Part shown: positions 26,470 through 34,923 of the stretch, one piece after another | How positions within the stretch are numbered: the first letter of the stretch is position 1 | How the letters are laid out: every line of letters starts with the position of its first letter | Source: Aquibium pacificus | GTDB lineage: Bacteria; Pseudomonadota; Alphaproteobacteria; Rhizobiales; Rhizobiaceae | Direction of reading: 5' to 3' | Assembly: GCF_040839445.1 (NCBI RefSeq) | Contig: NZ_JBDPGJ010000004.1 | Coordinates: 248,001-312,000, forward strand | DNA: 64,000 nucleotides | The notes under the pieces: model-generated | Seen by the model: only the letters and a program-made list of their open reading frames with translations | What the model was told of the DNA's origin: nothing | Database searches by the model: none | Program-made: the position numbers and the translations under genes

Positions 26470-27524
26470 TCAGACACCGTGCGAGCTGTCGATTTCCTCG
26501 TCGAGGACACCCTCCACGTAGAGGGCGCGCACCAGCGCGTAGGCGGCGACCGTCAGCGGGCCGGCGAGAAGGACGCCCACGACACCGACAGTGCTCCCAT
26601 GGCCACCACGGACAACATGAACAGCGCCGGCGGAACGGAAACGACCCCGCGCTGGACGAGCGGCGTGATCAGGTTCGATTCGACCTGCTGGACGGCGACG
26701 TAGAGCAGCACGGACCAGAACAGCGTATCGACACCTTGCGCGGAGGCGACGAGAAGCCCCGGAATCGCGCCGACGACGGGACCTGCCAGCGGCACGAATT
26801 CCGTCAGGAACGCGATAAGGGCGAGCGCCAGAGGCGCGGGCAGGCCGAGCCACCATGCGCCGAGGCCCACCAGCCCGCCCACGATCGACATCGACAGGAG
26901 CTGGGCAATAAGCCAGAGCTTCAATCCGTGCCCCGTCCGCTTGAGCGCGATGCGCGCGCGGCGATGCTGGGCCGGAGGTACCAGAAGCACAACACCCTCG
27001 CTGTAGAGCGAAGGCTTGTTGGCAACGAAAACCCCCGCGACCACGATCAGGACCAACCCGGTGAGTACTAACGCGACGGTGCCCGCCATGGAAAGGACGT
27101 CGCGCCATATGCGGCCGAAGATCGTGCTCTGGATGTCGTTCAGTTCGCCGAGCGAATCGGGCAGGGAAATGCCGTAGCGGTCTTCGAGCATCCGGATCGC
27201 TTCCGGCACCCTTTGCGGGAGTTCGGATGACTGCGTCCGGATCTGCGGCCAGGCGAACCATCCCAACCCTCCGAGCAGGAGGAGGATGACCACCACGGCG
27301 ATCGAGACCGCCATGCGGTGGCTGACCGGCACTAGGCGGCGAACGAGTTCGCCCGCTGCCACCAGGAGCGCCGCCACGACGATCGCCGCGAAACCGATAA
27401 CCACGGTATGTCGGAGCTACCAGAAGAGAAATGCGAACGAAGCGACGAGAACGGCGATGACGCATTTGCGCGCGAAATCGCCCATCTGTTCCTCATGGCC
27501 GACGCCGCCGGATTCATCCCGCAT
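26470..27524 (-). pseudogene. AI-2E family transporter, broken by a TAG codon and a one-base deletion
   Basis: The longest intact frame (26553-27404, GTG start) encodes the core of an AI-2E/PerM family permease with LPLAGPVVGAIPGLLVA-type segments. Upstream in the same frame, from an ATG at 27524 with AAGGA seven bases before it, 35 codons encode the missing first membrane segment (VIAVLVASFAFLFW), then a TAG at 27417-27419 where CAG is expected. Near 26588 one T is missing: the current frame leaves the family after MGALS, while the next frame resumes with GVVGVLLAGPLTVAAYAL and ends normally at 26470. Repairing both gives 351 residues, the family norm. Either a real pseudogene or two sequence errors. 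Confidence 0.82.
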
Positions 27525-27550
27525 TTGAATTCCTTACTGCGGTACACATG

Positions 27551-27586
27551 AAAAGGAGGCCTCCGGCGCGATGCCTGGAGACCTCC
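27551..27586 (-). terminator. Rho-independent terminator of the EF-hand/PRC gene
   Basis: Read on the minus strand, GGAGGTCTCCAGG pairs with CCGGAGGCCTCC across a 7-base loop and is followed by TTTT, 50 bp after the stop codon at 27636. A mismatch interrupts the stem. Confidence 0.65.
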
Positions 27587-27635
27587 CCATGCCAACTATT
27601 GAAGGGCGGATCCGCAAACGCCCTCCGGCCGGCAA

Positions 27636-28892
27636 TCACTGCACGCCGAAGCGGTCGTAATCGAGGGGTTCGTTGTCGACCACGTCCGCCCGGTCGTAAG
27701 GCATGTCGTAGTACGGACGACCCGCAGACCAGCCCCGACCGTAGTAAGGGTAGGCATAGGGACCGCTGACGCCGTAACCGGCATCGGGACTAACGACCAC
27801 CGCCTGGAGCTGACCATCACGGATGATCAGGTCGTTGACGTAGCCGTAATTCGAGTAGCCGTCGGCTTCGCCGTCACGCACGCGGGCATAGTCGCCCATG
27901 AGGTCGGTTGCCCGGAAGAGGCCGGGCGAGGTTTCGAGGTCGTCATCGACCACTTCCACACCCTGCGCATCGGTGGGAGTCAGGTACCCGGTCTTCCAGG
28001 TGCTGTAGTCCTCGACGTTTTCTTCCGTGACCGGAATGATGATCTGGCCTTCTACGCTGTAGTTGACCTGATCCCACGGGACGTTGATGTGGGTGTCGAA
28101 CATGTCCCAGAAGCCGCCGACCTCGGCCACCAGCGAGACAACACGGCCGTCATTCGTGAATACGACGTTCTCTACGCTGCCGATTTCCTCGCCGGTCGGC
28201 CCGTAGACCTCCATCTCGTCCATCATCTCGTCGACGCTCACGCCACCGAGATAGAGATCCTCGGCGCGCCAGTCCGCCATGGAGATCACCTCCTGCGGCG
28301 TGATGGTCTGACCGACGGCGGAGGTCTCTTCGTCACCGATTCCGGCCTGCGCCATGTCGCCCATCATGTAGGTGTCGGAATAGGCGCCATATTCGTCCTG
28401 ATTGACCATCGCGTTCCTGTCGGTGTCGTAGACCCCGTAGAGCGCGGTGTGGAAGGTCTGCCAGTCGACCCCTTCGTCCCCGACATTCCAGTCGTCGAGC
28501 GCGGCGGACTGCTGGAGACCAGCCGTGAATTCGTCCTCGTCGAGGAAGGCATCGCCGTTCCGATCGAGGTCGGCATATGCCACCTCATCGTCGTCGCCGA
28601 ACCAGCCGAGCCAGCCTTCGCCGAACTCGTTCTCCGAAAGCATGTCGTCACGATCACGATCCCAGGATACGTAAAGACCCCGATAGAGCTCGTCCTCGGT
28701 CAGCCGCTGATCCTTGTTGGCGTCCCAGGACTGGAAGGCGCCCTGACTCACCTGTTCGAACTCGCGGTCCGACAGCTCGAGGTTGCCGTCCTGGTCGATA
28801 TCGCTGAATGTCCATTCCGCGGCGGCGAATGCGGATCCCGCGCCTAGCGTCATCAGCAGTGCAAGTGCCGTAGAAGTATTGGCGATTCTCAT
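27636..28892 (-). CDS. Exported EF-hand and PRC-barrel domain protein
   Basis: 418 residues. Sec signal peptide of about 24 residues ending AFAA. Residues about 30-180 hold five EF-hand loops: DIDQDGNLELSD, DANKDQRLTEDE, DRDRDDMLSENE, DLDRNGDAFLDE and DTDRNAMVNQDE. A PRC-barrel follows (YGPTGEEIGSVENVVFTNDGR, about 235-300) with a Tyr/Pro-rich C-terminus. The protein is strongly acidic and periplasmic. Ca2+ binding is likely; function unknown. GGGAG precedes the ATG, and the EcfG-type promoter at 28928-28954 lies 38 bp upstream, shared with the divergent PAP2 gene, so it is probably induced by general stress. Confidence 0.9.
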   Translation of the reverse strand: MRIANTSTALALLMTLGAGSAFAAAEWTFSDIDQDGNLELSDREFEQVSQGAFQSWDANKDQRLTEDELYRGLYVSWDRDRDDMLSENEFGEGWLGWFGDDDEVAYADLDRNGDAFLDEDEFTAGLQQSAALDDWNVGDEGVDWQTFHTALYGVYDTDRNAMVNQDEYGAYSDTYMMGDMAQAGIGDEETSAVGQTITPQEVISMADWRAEDLYLGGVSVDEMMDEMEVYGPTGEEIGSVENVVFTNDGRVVSLVAEVGGFWDMFDTHINVPWDQVNYSVEGQIIIPVTEENVEDYSTWKTGYLTPTDAQGVEVVDDDLETSPGLFRATDLMGDYARVRDGEADGYSNYGYVNDLIIRDGQLQAVVVSPDAGYGVSGPYAYPYYGRGWSAGRPYYDMPYDRADVVDNEPLDYDRFGVQ

Positions 28893-28927
28893 GTCGCTCT
28901 CCCTTCGTTTCTGATTGTTACATTAGC

Positions 28928-28954
28928 GGAACCCCTGTCCCGGTCGCATGTTCC
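28928..28954. promoter_or_regulatory. Symmetric bidirectional EcfG-type promoter
   Basis: GGAAC at 28928 and GTTCC ending at 28954 are separated by exactly 17 bp. Read rightward this is GGAAC-N17-GTT; read leftward it is the same, each -35 element containing the other promoter's -10. The -10 ends lie 36-38 bp from the PAP2 ATG and from the EF-hand/PRC ATG. Confidence 0.75.
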
Positions 28955-28987
28955 GAGAAAAAGCCGAATCGGAAGGAGAAAATCAGG

Positions 28988-29725
28988 ATGGTGCGCATAC
29001 GCGTCGCAAGACACCTCAAGAGCGTCGAATGGGAGATCATCCTTGCCTTGCTGGTGCCGGCCGCGGCTGCATGGGGCATGATCGAACTCGCCGGCGAGGT
29101 GCTCGAAGGCAGCACCGCGGCCATGGATGAGAGGATACTGCTGGCGTTCAGAAGCGCATCGGATCTCGGCGACCCGCTCGGCCCGGACTGGCTGGAAGAG
29201 ATGATGCGGGACTTTACCGCCCTTGGCGGGGTCGGCGTCCTGACGCTCATCACCTTCGCGGCGGCCGGCTATCTCTTAACGATCGGCAAGAAACATGCCG
29301 CGCTCGCGGTCCTCCTGGCCGTCGGCGGCGGCATCCTCATCAGCACGCTGGTCAAGGAATTCGTCGACAGGCCGCGTCCCGATCTGGTGTCGCATGGTTC
29401 GTATGTAACGACCGCGAGCTTCCCGAGCGGTCATTCCATGATGGCCGCGACCGTTTATCTCACCTTGGCTGCGATGCTGGTGCGGGTGCAGCCTCTTTGG
29501 CGTACGCGTCTGCTCATCCTCTGCTCGGCGGTGTTCGTCGTCCTTCTGGTCGGCTTCAGTCGCGTCTATCTCGGCGTGCACTGGCCCACCGACGTACTCG
29601 CGGGCTGGAGCGTCGGGGCCGGCTGGGCGATCGGTTGCTGGTTGGTTACGCTGTGGTTGCAGCGCCGCGGAGCGGTCGAACCGGAGGCGAACATGCCGCA
29701 AAACTCGGTGCCACCGGTCCGATGA
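28988..29725 (+). CDS. PAP2 family phosphatase
   Basis: 245 residues, five to six membrane segments. The three phosphatase motifs are complete: K-x6-RP as KEFVDRPRP, PSGH as FPSGHSM, and SR-x5-H-x3-D as SRVYLGVHWPTD. Such enzymes remove phosphate from phosphatidate, undecaprenyl pyrophosphate or related lipids at the outer face of the inner membrane. GAAGGAG precedes the ATG. It is driven by the symmetric EcfG-type promoter, which makes envelope lipid adjustment under stress the probable setting. Confidence 0.94.
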   Translation: MVRIRVARHLKSVEWEIILALLVPAAAAWGMIELAGEVLEGSTAAMDERILLAFRSASDLGDPLGPDWLEEMMRDFTALGGVGVLTLITFAAAGYLLTIGKKHAALAVLLAVGGGILISTLVKEFVDRPRPDLVSHGSYVTTASFPSGHSMMAATVYLTLAAMLVRVQPLWRTRLLILCSAVFVVLLVGFSRVYLGVHWPTDVLAGWSVGAGWAIGCWLVTLWLQRRGAVEPEANMPQNSVPPVR

Positions 29726-29758
29726 TACGGCATCCCGCCCAATGATACCGCGAAGAAC

Positions 29759-30109
29759 TTACTCGTCTGCGGGCAGCGGTTCGATCGCCGGCTCGGCCGG
29801 CACGCGACGCGGCGGAGGCGTCGCACCGACCGCTTCGCCTTCCGGCACGCCTTCGATCGCCACACCCTCGTTCTTGTCGACCGGGGAATAGCCGGGAATC
29901 TCGCCGCCGGTGGTGGCCTGCGGCGTGAGATCGCGCTGGGTCGTCGTCTGTTCAGCCGGCTGGACGCTGTCGATCAGGTGATCCTCGGATCTCTCGGGCA
30001 GAAAGGTGTCGCCAACGGCCTCGGTGTCGTCCTCCCCGCATGCGGTCAGCGGGAGGGCCAGCGCAAGCGCTAGGGCGGAGACTTTGAGTGTGCTGCAAAG
30101 CGTCGTCAT
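29759..30109 (-). CDS. Small lipoprotein, unknown function
   Basis: 116 residues. Signal peptide with lipobox LTAC at about residues 21-24, so it is lipid-anchored. The mature part is acidic, Pro/Thr/Glu-rich and probably disordered, ending in PAEPAIEPLPADE. GGAAG precedes the ATG. It follows the 30144 gene by 34 bp on the same strand and likely shares its EcfG-type promoter. No family recognised. The composition resembles the exported protein at 33762. Confidence 0.8.
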   Translation of the reverse strand: MTTLCSTLKVSALALALALPLTACGEDDTEAVGDTFLPERSEDHLIDSVQPAEQTTTQRDLTPQATTGGEIPGYSPVDKNEGVAIEGVPEGEAVGATPPPRRVPAEPAIEPLPADE

Positions 30110-30143
30110 CGTTCTTCCTGTCGAATTGAATGTTCGCCGCCGC

Positions 30144-30539
30144 TCATGGCGACGGGACGTTCGTGTAGACGGTCACGATGCCGTCTGCGGAGTAGGTGGC
30201 GGCGGTCACGTCGGAGATCGGGACGTTCCTTTCGCGAAGTGCCGCCTCGAACATCTCGTTCGCTTCCATCGCGGTGCGTACTTCCGCGAAGCCGTCTTCG
30301 GTGTTCCTCAGGATGTCCTGAAGCACCTGCAACTCGCGCCCCTCGAAGTCGGCGAGGCTCACGATCTCCATGGTCCGGAAGGGCTGCGACCCGCGGATTT
30401 CCTCGGCGCTGAGACTGTTCTCGCGCAGGTCGACGATGATGTCGCGCGCCACAGGAAGGGTCTGCGCCTGCAATGCGCCTGTGCCGCCCGCACTCGCGAT
30501 CACACCGGCCAATGCAACTACTCTGATGGTTCTTCCCAT
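30144..30539 (-). CDS. Exported protein of unknown function
   Basis: 131 residues with a signal peptide ending near LQAQT. The mature part is small and soluble, with helix-rich segments VLQDILRNTEDGFAEVRTAM and a C-terminal VTVYTNVPSP. No clear ribosome site before the ATG. An EcfG-type promoter (30621-30645) stands 82 bp upstream, so it heads a two-gene stress-induced unit with the lipoprotein. No family recognised. Confidence 0.78.
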   Translation of the reverse strand: MGRTIRVVALAGVIASAGGTGALQAQTLPVARDIIVDLRENSLSAEEIRGSQPFRTMEIVSLADFEGRELQVLQDILRNTEDGFAEVRTAMEANEMFEAALRERNVPISDVTAATYSADGIVTVYTNVPSP

Positions 30540-30620
30540 TGCTGGTTAATCGCGACCTTGGCGGAAGTTTCCCGCATCACGGCCGCGCCTCTCGCTTTGC
30601 TGATCGTTTCCTGCCGCGAT

Positions 30621-30645
30621 AACCTCCTGCCGGATGCATTGTTCC
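30621..30645 (-). promoter_or_regulatory. EcfG-type promoter, GGAAC-N17-GTT
   Basis: On the minus strand GGAAC (30645-30641) and GTT (30623-30621) are 17 bp apart, upstream of the exported protein and lipoprotein genes. It also lies just past the end of the DUF421 gene. Confidence 0.68.
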
Positions 30646-30661
30646 GGTGCGGACGGACCTG

Positions 30662-31111
30662 TCACGATCCGTCGCGCGGAATGATGCTCAGGTTTCCGCC
30701 GACTTCGAGGACCGCGAATTCGATCTGATCCAGGCGCATCAGCCCATGCTGCTGGCGGGCTGCTTCCAGTATGTCGGCGATGTTGACGCGCGAGCGGCGC
30801 AGCGCCTCCGGATCAGGACGGCCGCGGCTGACCAGGACGGTCGGGCTGCCGTCGATGAGCAGTGCGGCGCTACTCGACCACTGCTTCACATAGGACAACA
30901 GGATGTCGGCCGTGAAGAGCGTGACGATGAGGACGAAGGCATTCGTCACTGAGAAATCGTCCCCCAGAAGCGCCTGCTGCGTGGTCTCCGCGATGATGAG
31001 GAGAAGGACGAAGTCGAAGGGTGTCACCTGCGCCATCGAGCGGCGACCCGAAAAGCGTGTCACGATCAGGAGTACGAGGTAGACTGCCAGTCCGCGAAAC
31101 ACGGTTTCCAT
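30662..31111 (-). CDS. DUF421 (YetF-like) membrane protein
   Basis: 149 residues. Three N-terminal membrane helices (VYLVLLIVTRF, TPFDFVLLLIIAETTQQALLG, FVLIVTLFTADILLSYV) and a small cytoplasmic DUF421 domain with LLIDGSPTVLVSRGRPDPEAL. The conserved R-F-S-G-R-R-S segment follows the first helix. TAGGAGGAG precedes the ATG. The role of the family is poorly defined. It starts 9 bp after the stop of the 31121 gene and shares its EcfG-type promoter. Confidence 0.92.
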   Translation of the reverse strand: METVFRGLAVYLVLLIVTRFSGRRSMAQVTPFDFVLLLIIAETTQQALLGDDFSVTNAFVLIVTLFTADILLSYVKQWSSSAALLIDGSPTVLVSRGRPDPEALRRSRVNIADILEAARQQHGLMRLDQIEFAVLEVGGNLSIIPRDGS

Positions 31112-31120
31112 TCGCTCCTC

Positions 31121-31633
31121 CTAGGGAAGGACGATGGTGGAAAGCTCCGCCGTCGCCCCGTCGAGGTCGATGCGATAGCGGGCGATGCCGGGACGGGTCG
31201 GGGTCACGTCGAGCCTCACATCGTGCGGTCCGCCCCCGAGCGCGTCAAACTGCATCCGCATCCCGTCCTGCGCCATCGCGCTGCGGAAAGGGGTCGGACT
31301 GACGTTCTGGATGCTGAAGCGGTCTAGGAAGCTCCGGCCGAGCGTAAGTATGTGCGTCTCGCCTTCCCTGTCGAAGACGATGGTGAAGTCGTCGGCCGTT
31401 TGCCAGCGCGAGATTTGCGGGAAATCGATATCGCCGGTCTGCAGCTTGTTGCTCCCGTGGTCGAGGAAGCCGCCGCTGCCGGTCAATCCGGCAATTGCAA
31501 GCAGGATGATGGCGCCGAAGACGATCCAGGCGGCGCGCTCGGCGGTCCAGAATCGACGCTGGAAATCGCGGCGCTCCTCGATCTGCAGCCCGTCCTCGCG
31601 TATCGGCGGTACCTGCAGGTCGTTGGAAGACAT
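31121..31633 (-). CDS. Membrane-anchored protein of unknown function
   Basis: 170 residues from MSSNDLQV, with GGAG nine bases upstream; ATGs at 31642 and 31699 are alternatives, but the EcfG-type promoter at 31660-31685 makes the 31699 start unlikely. The cytoplasmic head is followed by one membrane helix (AWIVFGAIILLAIAGLTG, about 40-58) and a beta-rich external domain ending in DLDGATAELSTIVLP. Many rhizobial genomes carry such a gene beside DUF421. Co-transcribed with DUF421; function unknown. Confidence 0.82.
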   Translation of the reverse strand: MSSNDLQVPPIREDGLQIEERRDFQRRFWTAERAAWIVFGAIILLAIAGLTGSGGFLDHGSNKLQTGDIDFPQISRWQTADDFTIVFDREGETHILTLGRSFLDRFSIQNVSPTPFRSAMAQDGMRMQFDALGGGPHDVRLDVTPTRPGIARYRIDLDGATAELSTIVLP

Positions 31634-31659
31634 AGTGTGCATCTCCGAGTGCGCACAAG

Positions 31660-31685
31660 AACGCGTCGAACTGCCGCTTCGTTCC
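31660..31685 (-). promoter_or_regulatory. EcfG-type promoter, GGAAC-N17-CGTT
   Basis: Minus-strand GGAAC (31685-31681), 17 bp, then CGTT (31663-31660). The -10 is 27 bp from the ATG at 31633. Confidence 0.65.
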
Positions 31686-32007
31686 TGGAAATGCTCCACG
31701 CTTGCCCTTGCGGCACTCGGCGATTACCAGTGGTTGTTGTGCCACGCGGACACTGCGGGTGACGGACGAAGGGGCCAGAGGACTTCTGAGAGGGCGGAGG
31801 CATGTGCTGCCGATCTCCCGAACCGTTCCGCCGCCGGGGAAGAGCGCGCATGAGTGGCGCCGCTCAGGGCCGTGCTCTGGAAAAAACCTTGAAACCTTTT
31901 GCGGGAAAAGACGTTGGGAACGTTGGGGCGGAAAATAACAATCAAAGAAGAACCAGTTTGGTCATGCGTAACACGCTTGCCGCCTCGCGGATCAGTTCCG
32001 ACAAGCC
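31686..32007. other. Gene-free stretch before the HWE kinase
   Basis: No credible reading frame on either strand. An A-rich section around 31870-31955 (AAAAAACC, AAAATAACAATCAAAG) probably carries the kinase promoter. A GGAAC at 31917 has no GTT at the required distance. Confidence 0.5.
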
Positions 32008-33450
32008 TTGCGGCTCGGTTGTGACGTGAACGGGCAAGGCGCCTTCACGTCCGGCCCGACGGACGACGCAGGCGAGGTGTGGAAGTTCGCCGAGTTCCTG
32101 CAGGGTCTGCCGGTTGCCGTCTACACGACCAATGCTTCCGGAACGATCGTCTTCTACAATGAAGCTGCCGCCGATCTGTGGGGCGTACGCCCGGGGCCCG
32201 GGGAGGGCCGCTGGTGCGGCTCGTGGCGGATGTGGACGTCCGACGGCCAGCCCCTGGCCCACGACCAGTGCGCCCTTGCGCTGGCGCTCAGCGGTCGCGG
32301 CGACGGGCGGTGGGAGAAGGCCGTCATCGAGCGTCCGAACGGCTCGAGAGTACCTTTTGCGGCTTACCCCACCCTGCTGCGCCGCCCGAGCGGTGCGATC
32401 TACGGCGCGGTCAACACGCTCATCGACCTTACGGACCAGGAGCGGGCGGGCGCGATGGGAATTCGCCTCGCCGCCATCGTGGAGTCGTCGAGCGACGCTA
32501 TCATCAGCAAGAACCTCGACGGTGTCCTGACCAGCTGGAATCGGGCAGCGCAGTCGCTGTTCGGATACACGGCCGAGGAAGCGATCGGCAAGAATGTCAC
32601 CATGCTCATTCCCTCCGACCGCTTGGACGAGGAAACCGAGATCATCGGCAAGATTCGGCGTGGCGAGAGCATCAAGACCTACGAGACGATCCGCCAGCGG
32701 AAGGATCACAGATTCGTTCCCGTGTCGCTCACCGTCTCCCCCGTTCGCGATGCAGGCGGGCGGGTCATCGGGGCCTCGAAGATCGTGCGCGATATCAGCC
32801 AGCGGGTCGAGAGCGACCGCCGAATGCGGCTTCTGCTGCGCGAGCTCAACCATCGTGTGAAGAACCAGTACGCGGTCATCCTGTCGATGATCCGGGAGAC
32901 CAGGAAGCGCTCGCGCGATCCGGAAGAATTTGAGCGGCTGGTCCGGGACCGCATCATGGCGCTTTCGGCCTCCCACGACCTGCTGGTATCCGACGACTGG
33001 AAGGGCACGACTATCTTCGAACTGTTGATCGCGCAGCTTCGTCCCTTTGCTCCAGAAGAGCGGGTCGTCATCTCGGGACCGCCGATCCGCGTGAAGCCCA
33101 ACGTGGTCCAGCATCTGGGAATCGCGTTCCACGAGCTTGCCGCCAATTCCGCGATGTTCGGCATCCTGTCTCAGCCGACGGGCGACGTGAAGGTCGAGTG
33201 GAAGTCGATGAGGGCATCGGACGGCGCGGAACGGTTCCAATTGACCTGGACCGAATCCGGCGCGCCGGCTCCCGTGACCGCTGGCGAGAAGGGTTTTGGA
33301 ACCGTCGTGCTCCGGCGCGTCGTGCCAGAGGCGCTGGGCGGGGTCGGCTCGTTCGAATTCGGGACCGAGGGCGTGGTCTGGCAGCTCGACGCGCCTCTGG
33401 ACGAGATCGTGGCCGACCCGGAAGACGACAGGCCGACGCGGGAGTTCTAG
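32008..33450 (+). CDS. HWE-family sensor histidine kinase with two PAS domains
   Basis: 480 residues, no membrane helix, so cytoplasmic. PAS 1 at about 25-140 (GLPVAVYTTNASGTIVFYNE), PAS 2 at about 150-268 (DAIISKNLDGVLTSWN, with a PAC end VRDISQRVE), then the phosphorylation site RELNHRVKN. The ATPase domain has the two HWE marks: His in the N box (FHELAANSAMFG) and W-x-E as LTWTESG. HWE kinases often feed the PhyR/EcfG general stress pathway. No response regulator is adjacent. No ATG is available: TTG at 32008 or GTG at 32026, neither with a clear ribosome site. It sits among EcfG-type promoters but has none itself. Confidence 0.94.
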   Translation: MRLGCDVNGQGAFTSGPTDDAGEVWKFAEFLQGLPVAVYTTNASGTIVFYNEAAADLWGVRPGPGEGRWCGSWRMWTSDGQPLAHDQCALALALSGRGDGRWEKAVIERPNGSRVPFAAYPTLLRRPSGAIYGAVNTLIDLTDQERAGAMGIRLAAIVESSSDAIISKNLDGVLTSWNRAAQSLFGYTAEEAIGKNVTMLIPSDRLDEETEIIGKIRRGESIKTYETIRQRKDHRFVPVSLTVSPVRDAGGRVIGASKIVRDISQRVESDRRMRLLLRELNHRVKNQYAVILSMIRETRKRSRDPEEFERLVRDRIMALSASHDLLVSDDWKGTTIFELLIAQLRPFAPEERVVISGPPIRVKPNVVQHLGIAFHELAANSAMFGILSQPTGDVKVEWKSMRASDGAERFQLTWTESGAPAPVTAGEKGFGTVVLRRVVPEALGGVGSFEFGTEGVVWQLDAPLDEIVADPEDDRPTREF

Positions 33451-33761
33451 CCCGGGACAGGCATCTTCACGTGCGCGAACGGACGCTGAAGGTGAGTCCT
33501 GACGCAGGCCACCGCCGTTCCCTATACCCCGCCTGTGCAAGAGCCGGAGCGGCTCCCGGACGAAAATCCCGCCCGAACCGGTACGAGGACGACAATCCGC
33601 CGAGGCACGCGGCAGGGCGCGGTTAGGTGAACCCCTAATCCGCCCGATCACCGCCTTCTGCTTTTCCACCCCCGGAACCATGGGAGTGAATCCACCGTTT
33701 GTCGTTCGAATGGCGCAGCATTCCCGCAGGGCGGACGTTGCGGCTCAGGTGGAGCTCTACG
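33451..33761. other. Gene-free stretch with EcfG-type promoter
   Basis: No coding frame seen after the kinase stop. The only element identified is the promoter at 33674-33699 serving the next gene. Confidence 0.5.
33674..33699 (+). promoter_or_regulatory. EcfG-type promoter, GGAAC-N17-CGTT
   Basis: GGAAC (33674-33678), 17 bp, CGTT (33696-33699), 62 bp before the ATG of the exported protein gene at 33762. Confidence 0.68.
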
Positions 33762-34091
33762 ATGGACAGAATCCTACAGACGCTGGCGGCCGCGGCACTG
33801 GTGAGCGCTGCGGCGCTTACCCCGGTCGCTTCCCAGGATGACGATGCCTCCGACGTAGCGGGCGATCCGTGCGTGGCCGGGCAGGACGACAAAGGCGGCG
33901 AAGGTCATGACAACACGACTGCCGACGCCCAATCGCTCACCGAGAAGCTCGACCGTTGCGGCAGCGTGCTCGAACCTCCGGCGGTTGGGGATAAGGAACT
34001 CATCGAACCGGCTCCCAGCGTAGGCACCACGCCGATCATTCCCCCCAGTGCCCTGCCGGATGAACAGCCGCCTGAAGAGAACGGCGACTGA
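33762..34091 (+). CDS. Small exported acidic protein, unknown function
   Basis: 109 residues. Signal peptide (MDRILQTLAAAALVSAAAL, cleavage near VASQ), then an acidic, Pro-rich, probably disordered mature part with Cys at two places (DPCVAGQ, LDRCGSV) that could form a disulfide. GGTGGAG precedes the ATG; an upstream in-frame ATG lies near the promoter and is unlikely. Followed 19 bp later by the EEP gene, hence probably one stress-induced transcript. No family recognised. Confidence 0.77.
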   Translation: MDRILQTLAAAALVSAAALTPVASQDDDASDVAGDPCVAGQDDKGGEGHDNTTADAQSLTEKLDRCGSVLEPPAVGDKELIEPAPSVGTTPIIPPSALPDEQPPEENGD

Positions 34092-34110
34092 GCGCGGCGG
34101 CCGGCCTGGC

Positions 34111-34881
34111 ATGTCGCGGCTTCGCGTCCTCACCTACAATGTGCGGCGATGCCTGGGCGTCGACGGTATCATGTCGCCTGCCCGCATCGCCGCTGTGATC
34201 GCGGAAGCCCAGCCGGACATCATCGCGCTTCAGGAACTCGACGTAAGACGCCTCCGAAGCGGCGGCGTCGATCAGGCCGAGGAGATCGCGCGCGAACTTG
34301 GAATCTCCTTCGTTCACTTCCACCCCGCCTTGCGCGTCATGGAGGAAGAGTACGGGGATGCAATCCTCACCGCCCGCCCATCGCGCGTAATCAAGGCGGG
34401 GGCCTTGCCGGGGCTTCCGGGTCGACCACGGCTGGAACCGCGCGGTGCCCTGTGGGCCGCGGTCCAGGTCGGTGGAACGGAGGTCAACGTTATCAATACC
34501 CATCTGGGACTGCGGCGGCGAGAGCGGTGGATGCAGGCGGAAATGCTGCTGGGCGACGAGTGGCTGGGCAGCGAGGCCTGTCAGGCGCCGCTCGTCCTGA
34601 CGGGCGATTTCAATTCCTTCCCGCAAGGCCGCGTCTATGGACTGCTTTCACGCAGGCTGCGGGACGCTCATCTGATTGGCTCGACGATGACACGTCCGAG
34701 CGCCACCTTTCCCACGCAATGGCCGGTCTTCAGGATCGACCATGTGTTCGTCAGCGACGATGTGGAGGTGGTTTTCGCCGGAACCCACCGTAGCGGCACG
34801 AGCGCGCTTGCGTCGGATCATCTTCCACTCGTCGCGGATCTGCGGCTGCCCGGGAGCGATCAGACCTCCGGCGTCGCTTAG
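34111..34881 (+). CDS. Endonuclease/exonuclease/phosphatase (EEP) family protein, YbhP-like
   Basis: 256 residues from MSRLRVLTYNVRR. EEP motifs: Asn in TYNVRRC, Glu in LQELD, GDFNSFP with the Asp/Asn pair, and the terminal SDHLPL. This metal-dependent fold cleaves phosphoester bonds in nucleic acids or phospholipids. It is followed by a YbhN-like and then a ClsB-like gene, the same trio as E. coli ybhP-ybhO-ybhN, so a phospholipid role is more likely than DNA repair. The specific substrate is not known. Confidence 0.92.
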   Translation: MSRLRVLTYNVRRCLGVDGIMSPARIAAVIAEAQPDIIALQELDVRRLRSGGVDQAEEIARELGISFVHFHPALRVMEEEYGDAILTARPSRVIKAGALPGLPGRPRLEPRGALWAAVQVGGTEVNVINTHLGLRRRERWMQAEMLLGDEWLGSEACQAPLVLTGDFNSFPQGRVYGLLSRRLRDAHLIGSTMTRPSATFPTQWPVFRIDHVFVSDDVEVVFAGTHRSGTSALASDHLPLVADLRLPGSDQTSGVA

Positions 34882-34923
34882 TACCGTCGACGACCGCATC
34901 GCGCTCTCCGTCAGTTTGCAAAA

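Noticed and set aside
31917..31941. GGAAC upstream of the HWE kinase as another EcfG-type promoter
   Set aside because: No GTT occurs 16-18 bp downstream; the sequence there is AACAATC.
31942..33681. Minus-strand frame of 579 codons
   Set aside because: Antisense to the HWE kinase, which has all family motifs; no domain visible in the antisense product.
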